Shown here: positions 11,601-64,000 of the stretch, piece after piece
Numbering within the stretch: position 1 is the stretch's first letter
Layout of the letters: each line of letters starts with the position of its first letter
Source: Nereocystis luetkeana
Lineage: Eukaryota > Sar > Phaeophyceae > Laminariales > Laminariaceae
Assembly: GCA_031213475.1 (NCBI GenBank)
Contig: JARUPZ010000020.1
Location: 6,392,630-6,456,629 of the forward strand
Reading direction: 5' to 3'
Length of the DNA: 64,000 nt
Notes under the pieces: model-generated
Seen by the model: the letters and a program-made list of their open reading frames with translations, nothing else
What the model was told of the DNA's origin: nothing
Database searches by the model: none
Position numbers and translations under genes: made by a program

Positions 11601-14038
11601 ACGTACGTACTGCAACCAAAACACGTTGTGTACCAGGTACCATTCTGTTCCGGAACATAGTTACCGTTCGACCATAAAAACAGAGTGCAAACAGGGATTA
11701 CATTCACGGCTAGTGTGTACTGGCTGAGGGAGGTGCCAGGGTCTATCACTCTTGAATAGTTACCTATTACGGGGGGCCATAGTTAACAGGACCAAATATT
11801 GTTAGTAAAAATGGTTAAACATATAGGTTTTTATGTATACCATAGGTCCTGTTAACTATGGTCCCCCGTAATAACAACGCCCTATACCGCGGCGGAAACT
11901 GATCAAAACGCACGTCGAAGAGTACAGAGGGCACACAGAGCATCGGGAGAGGGTAGAGAGGGGAAGAGACAGGGGAACAGCGAGCGCGATGGATGAAGCC
12001 GCCTCGACCGCTGATGGCTTGGGCTCTATAAATCTTTACGGCGACCCTGGAGCCCAGCCCTTACCGGAGTCGAGCCTTCCTACAGCTGCTACTGCTGGCG
12101 TGAAGATTGCGTAGGCTCCCGATCAAAAGACACTCGGGAGCGGCTGAAGCGGGCACCGCGGGAAACGAAGAAAACCATGCCATCGTAGAGTAGTACGTGT
12201 GGAGCCCGAGAAAGCTCGAACTCGAACAACTTTGTTGACGAGATAATTCGAGCCTTTTCTTTTCTTCTGGGCTTTGTGGCGAAGAATCCCGAGCAAAAAA
12301 TATCTACGAGTATTGAACAATAAGCGCATCAAAATCTGAAGCCGCCAATCGGTCTTGCACGCTCCACAACTCATTTTTGAGCGGAACACCTCTAGGTTCA
12401 ACCTTGCGGTAGTCAGTCCGCAGGCGTCCTGTATCACCATACCAGGTACTGCTGTACACTTTTAAAAACCGTCTTCTTGCTCTTCCTTAGACTATCTACC
12501 GCCAAATTCCCTTCGAAACATGGCCCGAAATCAACGTATTTTTTAGCTCTGGTGAAGCCAAATCGCTTGAACGCGTGTGCCTCCGGAAGGGCGCCTCCAC
12601 CGGGGCCCTCCGGGGGCGCCTGCGGCGGCCCCCCCTCACTAGCCGGGGAGGGGTTGGGGTCGCGGCGAAGCCGCGACCAGTGCACTGTTCGGGTCCAGTA
12701 TACTGGCATCTGACGCACCCAGTGTACATCCTGTACCGGCTGGAGCTACCAGGGCCCATCCCTAGACGTTAGAACGTGTAGTCTATGCATAAGAGTGCAG
12801 GGGGCAGGTGCTCATTTTTAACCCAGTCTGGAAACGGTTATGGTGAACAGACGCAGCACACAGTGATATCGTACAGCAGTAGAGAGAAACGGGAACATCG
12901 TTGCAGAAGGGTATACAAATAGCCACAAACATCGACGTATCGACATCGAATTGAAAAGTACCAGGTTCTGTTATACCTGGTATATGTTATCACGGCGCCA
13001 CGGCACATAGCTAGCCCACGTAGATCACTACAATAGTAAAAACAAGAACAGCTTGTACCTTACTGCTGCCATCTCGCACGTAGACCACGTATATAGCAGC
13101 AGTAGGCGCGCAACACGCAACACGCATCCGGACGGTACAACCCCTCCGCCCCCGCCCCACCCTGCCGCATCTTCCATTCATGAGAGCATCTTTATGGGCT
13201 GCTGGTTCGCCCCTCCCATAATATGCTTCCCGAAGAAAATGCTTCAAACGAGCCAAGATTGCATGCCTCGTGATGAGGCAGGCCTCTCCTCCCTCCGCAC
13301 GCGGACGGTGCAGCAGCAACTAACTGCACGTTCGGCCCCTATGGTGCAATATACTTGTAGTATTGCACGGCCCTGCTTTTATTACGTACCAGGTACCAGG
13401 TATGATATGCATACGTGGACTATTACTGCTGTAGCTTCAATGTCCATCTTTCGAGAGGCCGTATGTACTTGTGTTGTACCAGGTACTATTTAATATTGTA
13501 CTCCGTACTCGGCCTGGGATGATATCACATCGTAGGTTGGGCTTGCGTGTACATACTGCTGGGTACCTGGTATATGATATACGTACACACTGGGGGGCAT
13601 TGTGTCAATATACTGGTATATCGACACGATCAGCCCAGCTGGCAGGTGCGGGTTTTGAGAAGGGTCTCGAGGGCCGGAAGAGCGGACCGCGCTCGATGCA
13701 GCACGAGCTCAGACGAGAAGACCCTCTTGTAACAAGGATACGCCCAGGGAGCAGTGCCATCTCGTCCCTGCTGTGCATGCTCGAGTTCCCTGAAGGACGT
13801 AGAATCGGATGGGATTTGATGATGGAGTCTACGCTTGTACGTACACTATGCCATACCACACCAGATACTGCTTAGAAAGACCATCGTGGTCGCTTCTGTG
13901 GGAACGCCTTGCAGTCAAAACTTCTGTGCGCACGTTCGAAATCGTGTCAAGTTATGCACACCGGAGAAGCTCGTCTCTGTGCATCCGAGGCAATTAAGAC
14001 TCACCCATTATGACCTCTCCGGTCGCCGTTGTCATCAT
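8569..14038 (-). CDS. Ubiquitin-conjugating enzyme variant (Mms2/Uev1-type), four exons
   Basis: Exons in transcript order are 14038-14005, 10558-10419, 9216-9031 and 8649-8569 (stop TAG). The phases agree: ATG G|TG, then two phase-0 joins. The product is about 146 residues. It contains [49 protein letters not shown] and the C-terminal [15 protein letters not shown], all hallmarks of the Mms2/Uev1 family. These proteins have the E2 fold without the HPN motif and active cysteine. They pair with Ubc13 to build K63-linked ubiquitin chains in DNA-damage tolerance and signalling. The start at 14038 ([11 protein letters not shown] before VPRNF) gives a family-typical N-terminus, although the frame stays open upstream to 14347. 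Intron 1 is about 3.4 kb. Intron 3 has a GC donor (CAG|GCGAGT). The gene is divergent from the giant plus-strand gene. Confidence 0.93.
9031..9216 (-). CDS. UEV exon 3 (core beta-sheet)
   Basis: This exon has 62 codons, phase 0 at both ends. It runs from [19 protein letters not shown] through [17 protein letters not shown] to WNRNYGIEQ. At the place where an active E2 has HPN and its cysteine, this protein has [14 protein letters not shown], the variant form. The acceptor is GGGAACAG. The donor is CAG|GCGAGT, a GC-AG intron. Confidence 0.93.
9365..9590 (-). mobile_element. Poly-C-tailed repeat copies inside UEV intron 2 (minus orientation)
   Basis: Read on the minus strand, this holds GAAAGGGATACGTGGTCAAC...AAATGAGTACCCCC (short family S) next to a degenerate long-family end with ATGAGTA-like and poly-C tracts (9497-9590). 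The tail points toward the UEV exon 3 acceptor at 9217. The C-rich sequence 9218-9365 lies between. Confidence 0.65.
10419..10558 (-). CDS. UEV exon 2 (N-terminal helix and first strands)
   Basis: After acceptor TTGACCAG the exon completes a Val codon and encodes [40 protein letters not shown] and PNG, then donor GGG|GTGCGT. The match to the N-terminus of yeast and animal Mms2 is nearly residue for residue, so identification is secure. Confidence 0.93.
10645..11090 (+). repeat. ~31-bp minisatellite (GTACCTTTTCGGTGCTAAAGAC-like) in UEV intron 1
   Basis: Words such as CGTACCTTTTCGGTGCTAAA recur roughly every 30 bp about a dozen times from 10650 to 10950, with one more after an interposed family B hairpin element. 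Reading frames through it are repetitive and not genes. Confidence 0.75.
10953..11190. mobile_element. Hairpin MITE family B, copies 2 and 3
   Basis: Copy 2 (10953-11048) begins TTAACCCTTTCAGTGCTGCA and ends with CTCAAGGGTTAA; copy 3 (11097-11190) begins TTAACCCTTTGAGAACTGCA and ends with AAGGGATCAA. Both have CAGTCCCGTT on the left and GGGACTG on the right, so each folds into a hairpin with TTAACCCTTT/AAAGGGTTAA-type termini. Confidence 0.7.
11766..11872. mobile_element. Hairpin MITE family A, copy 1
   Basis: The left terminus ATTACGGGGGGCCATAGTTA and the right terminus TAACTATGGTCCCCCGTAAT are near-perfect inverted repeats about 28 bp long around an AT-rich centre. Seven more copies occur at 38.2, 43.1, 43.2, 43.3, 46.4, 46.6 and 46.8 kb. 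There is no coding capacity, so this is a non-autonomous DNA transposon-type element. Confidence 0.8.
11989..12099 (+). CDS. Candidate alternative first exon of the giant gene (antisense in UEV intron 1)
   Basis: An ATG in good context opens [20 protein letters not shown] and stays open for 37 codons to a possible donor (GGC|GTGAAG), phase 0. It would join in phase with the open stretch 13639-13836, and that with a phase-0 acceptor at 14323. This would give the giant gene an upstream start antisense to the UEV gene. The donor is only moderate and chance agreement of phases is not negligible. Confidence 0.22.
12570..12700 (+). repeat. GC-rich segment with strong hairpins
   Basis: GGTCGCGGC (12658-12666), loop GAA, and GCCGCGACC form a perfect 9-bp stem. 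Just upstream, GGCGCC words near 12590 and 12615 flank GGGGCCCTCCGGGGG. The open frames here are by-products of high GC. It is unlike its AT-richer flanks and could be a small structured insertion. Confidence 0.5.
13639..13836 (+). CDS. Candidate exon in UEV intron 1 (plus strand)
   Basis: Acceptor CAGCCCAG and a good donor (ACGCTT|GTACGT) bound 66 codons in phase 0/0. The translation contains [20 protein letters not shown] and [20 protein letters not shown]. It joins in phase to the reading frame at 14324 (HPMESI). It may be a 5' exon of the giant gene or an antisense relic; the opposite strand is also open. No family is recognised. Confidence 0.3.
14005..14038 (-). CDS. UEV exon 1
   Basis: The sequence ATGATGACAACGGCGACCGG then GAGGTCATAATGG ends at a strong donor (G|GTGAGT). 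The single base G left over joins TG of exon 2 to make Val, restoring the conserved VPRNF start. The neighbouring ATG codons at 14038 and 14035 and the ATG at 14008 are all in frame; the first two give the usual short N-terminal extension. Confidence 0.85.
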
Positions 14039-14329
14039 GGTTGCACCTTCGTTCACGTAGCCAAACCTCTCGCTGGAGTTTACGGAATCAAATAAGCTCT
14101 CGAACCCCACCCGGGTTCTTATAACGATTTGGAGGCGTTTTTGTGGTGACGGTTTCGTATATCTGTGTGGAGATTTGGGAGATTTTGGCTCGTGATCTTC
14201 GTGATCTTCGTGATTCGTGACCGACGGATCGGCGGGCGGCGACGATCTTGAAGAAACAAAGCAAACGGCATGATGTTGATGCTGTCTCGAATCCAACGCT
14301 ACGAAGGGGCGATACTTTATTAGCACCCG
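14039..14329. promoter_or_regulatory. Putative bidirectional promoter between UEV and the giant gene
   Basis: The UEV start codon (minus, 14038) and the giant-gene ATG (plus, 14330) are head-to-head, about 290 bp apart. The interval has a GTGATCTTCGTGATCTTCGT direct repeat near 14195 and no clear TATA box. Shared promoter function is inferred from spacing only. If the upstream candidate exons are real, the giant gene would start elsewhere. Confidence 0.45.

Positions 14330-64000
<49,671 letters not shown>

Overview
The window is nuclear DNA from an intron-rich eukaryote. Genes are split into short exons by introns of 0.3-3 kb, splice sites are GT-AG with a few GC-AG, and there are many micro- and minisatellites, small hairpin transposons and long poly-C/poly-G tracts. 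This style, with GC-rich coding exons full of Ser/Gly/Ala runs, resembles large stramenopile genomes such as brown algae. That lineage is an inference; no rRNA or organelle marker is present to confirm it.

Two genes can be supported well. (1) On the minus strand, 14038 down to 8569, a four-exon gene encodes a ubiquitin-conjugating-enzyme variant (UEV, Mms2/Uev1 type). It is complete at about 146 residues and has no HPN/catalytic-cysteine active site. (2) On the plus strand, starting at 14330 about 290 bp away head-to-head, a giant gene fills the rest of the window and runs off the right edge. I assembled 33 exons whose splice phases all agree, giving 12,168 coding bases (4,056 codons) inside the window. 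Its order is: a long N-terminal exon with a degenerate EF-hand-like segment; an alpha/beta-hydrolase fold split over exons 2-5, with an NDRG-like elbow lacking the nucleophilic serine; a Ser/Gly-rich exon; a coiled-coil exon; a large exon 8; then a long series of small, mostly coiled-coil exons, three of which carry variants of one 19-residue motif; acidic and Gly-rich exons; and a cysteine-rich exon at the right edge. I do not recognise this architecture as a named protein, and no function is assigned beyond the domain folds.

Left region (1-8.5 kb): one isolated coiled-coil exon (1303-1414, plus), one coding-looking island of unresolved strand (about 7.1-7.3 kb), and otherwise repeats: a (CCGAA/GGTTC)n block at the left edge, a 184-bp palindrome, a roughly 100-bp duplication with hairpins, and degenerate ~20-bp repeats. 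Right region: introns of the giant gene, packed with two families of roughly 100-bp hairpin elements (8 and 7 copies), two families of dispersed elements that end in ATGAGTA followed by a poly-C tail, a GATC-rich dispersed family, a ~40-bp minisatellite at 31 kb, an (AGAC)n array at 52.8 kb and a (GGGTC)n array at the right edge.

The most unusual points are the giant modular protein with its pseudo-hydrolase, and the repeated placement of poly-C-tailed elements just upstream of 3' splice sites. In one case the poly-C tail itself is the polypyrimidine tract of an exon whose reading phase fits its neighbours.
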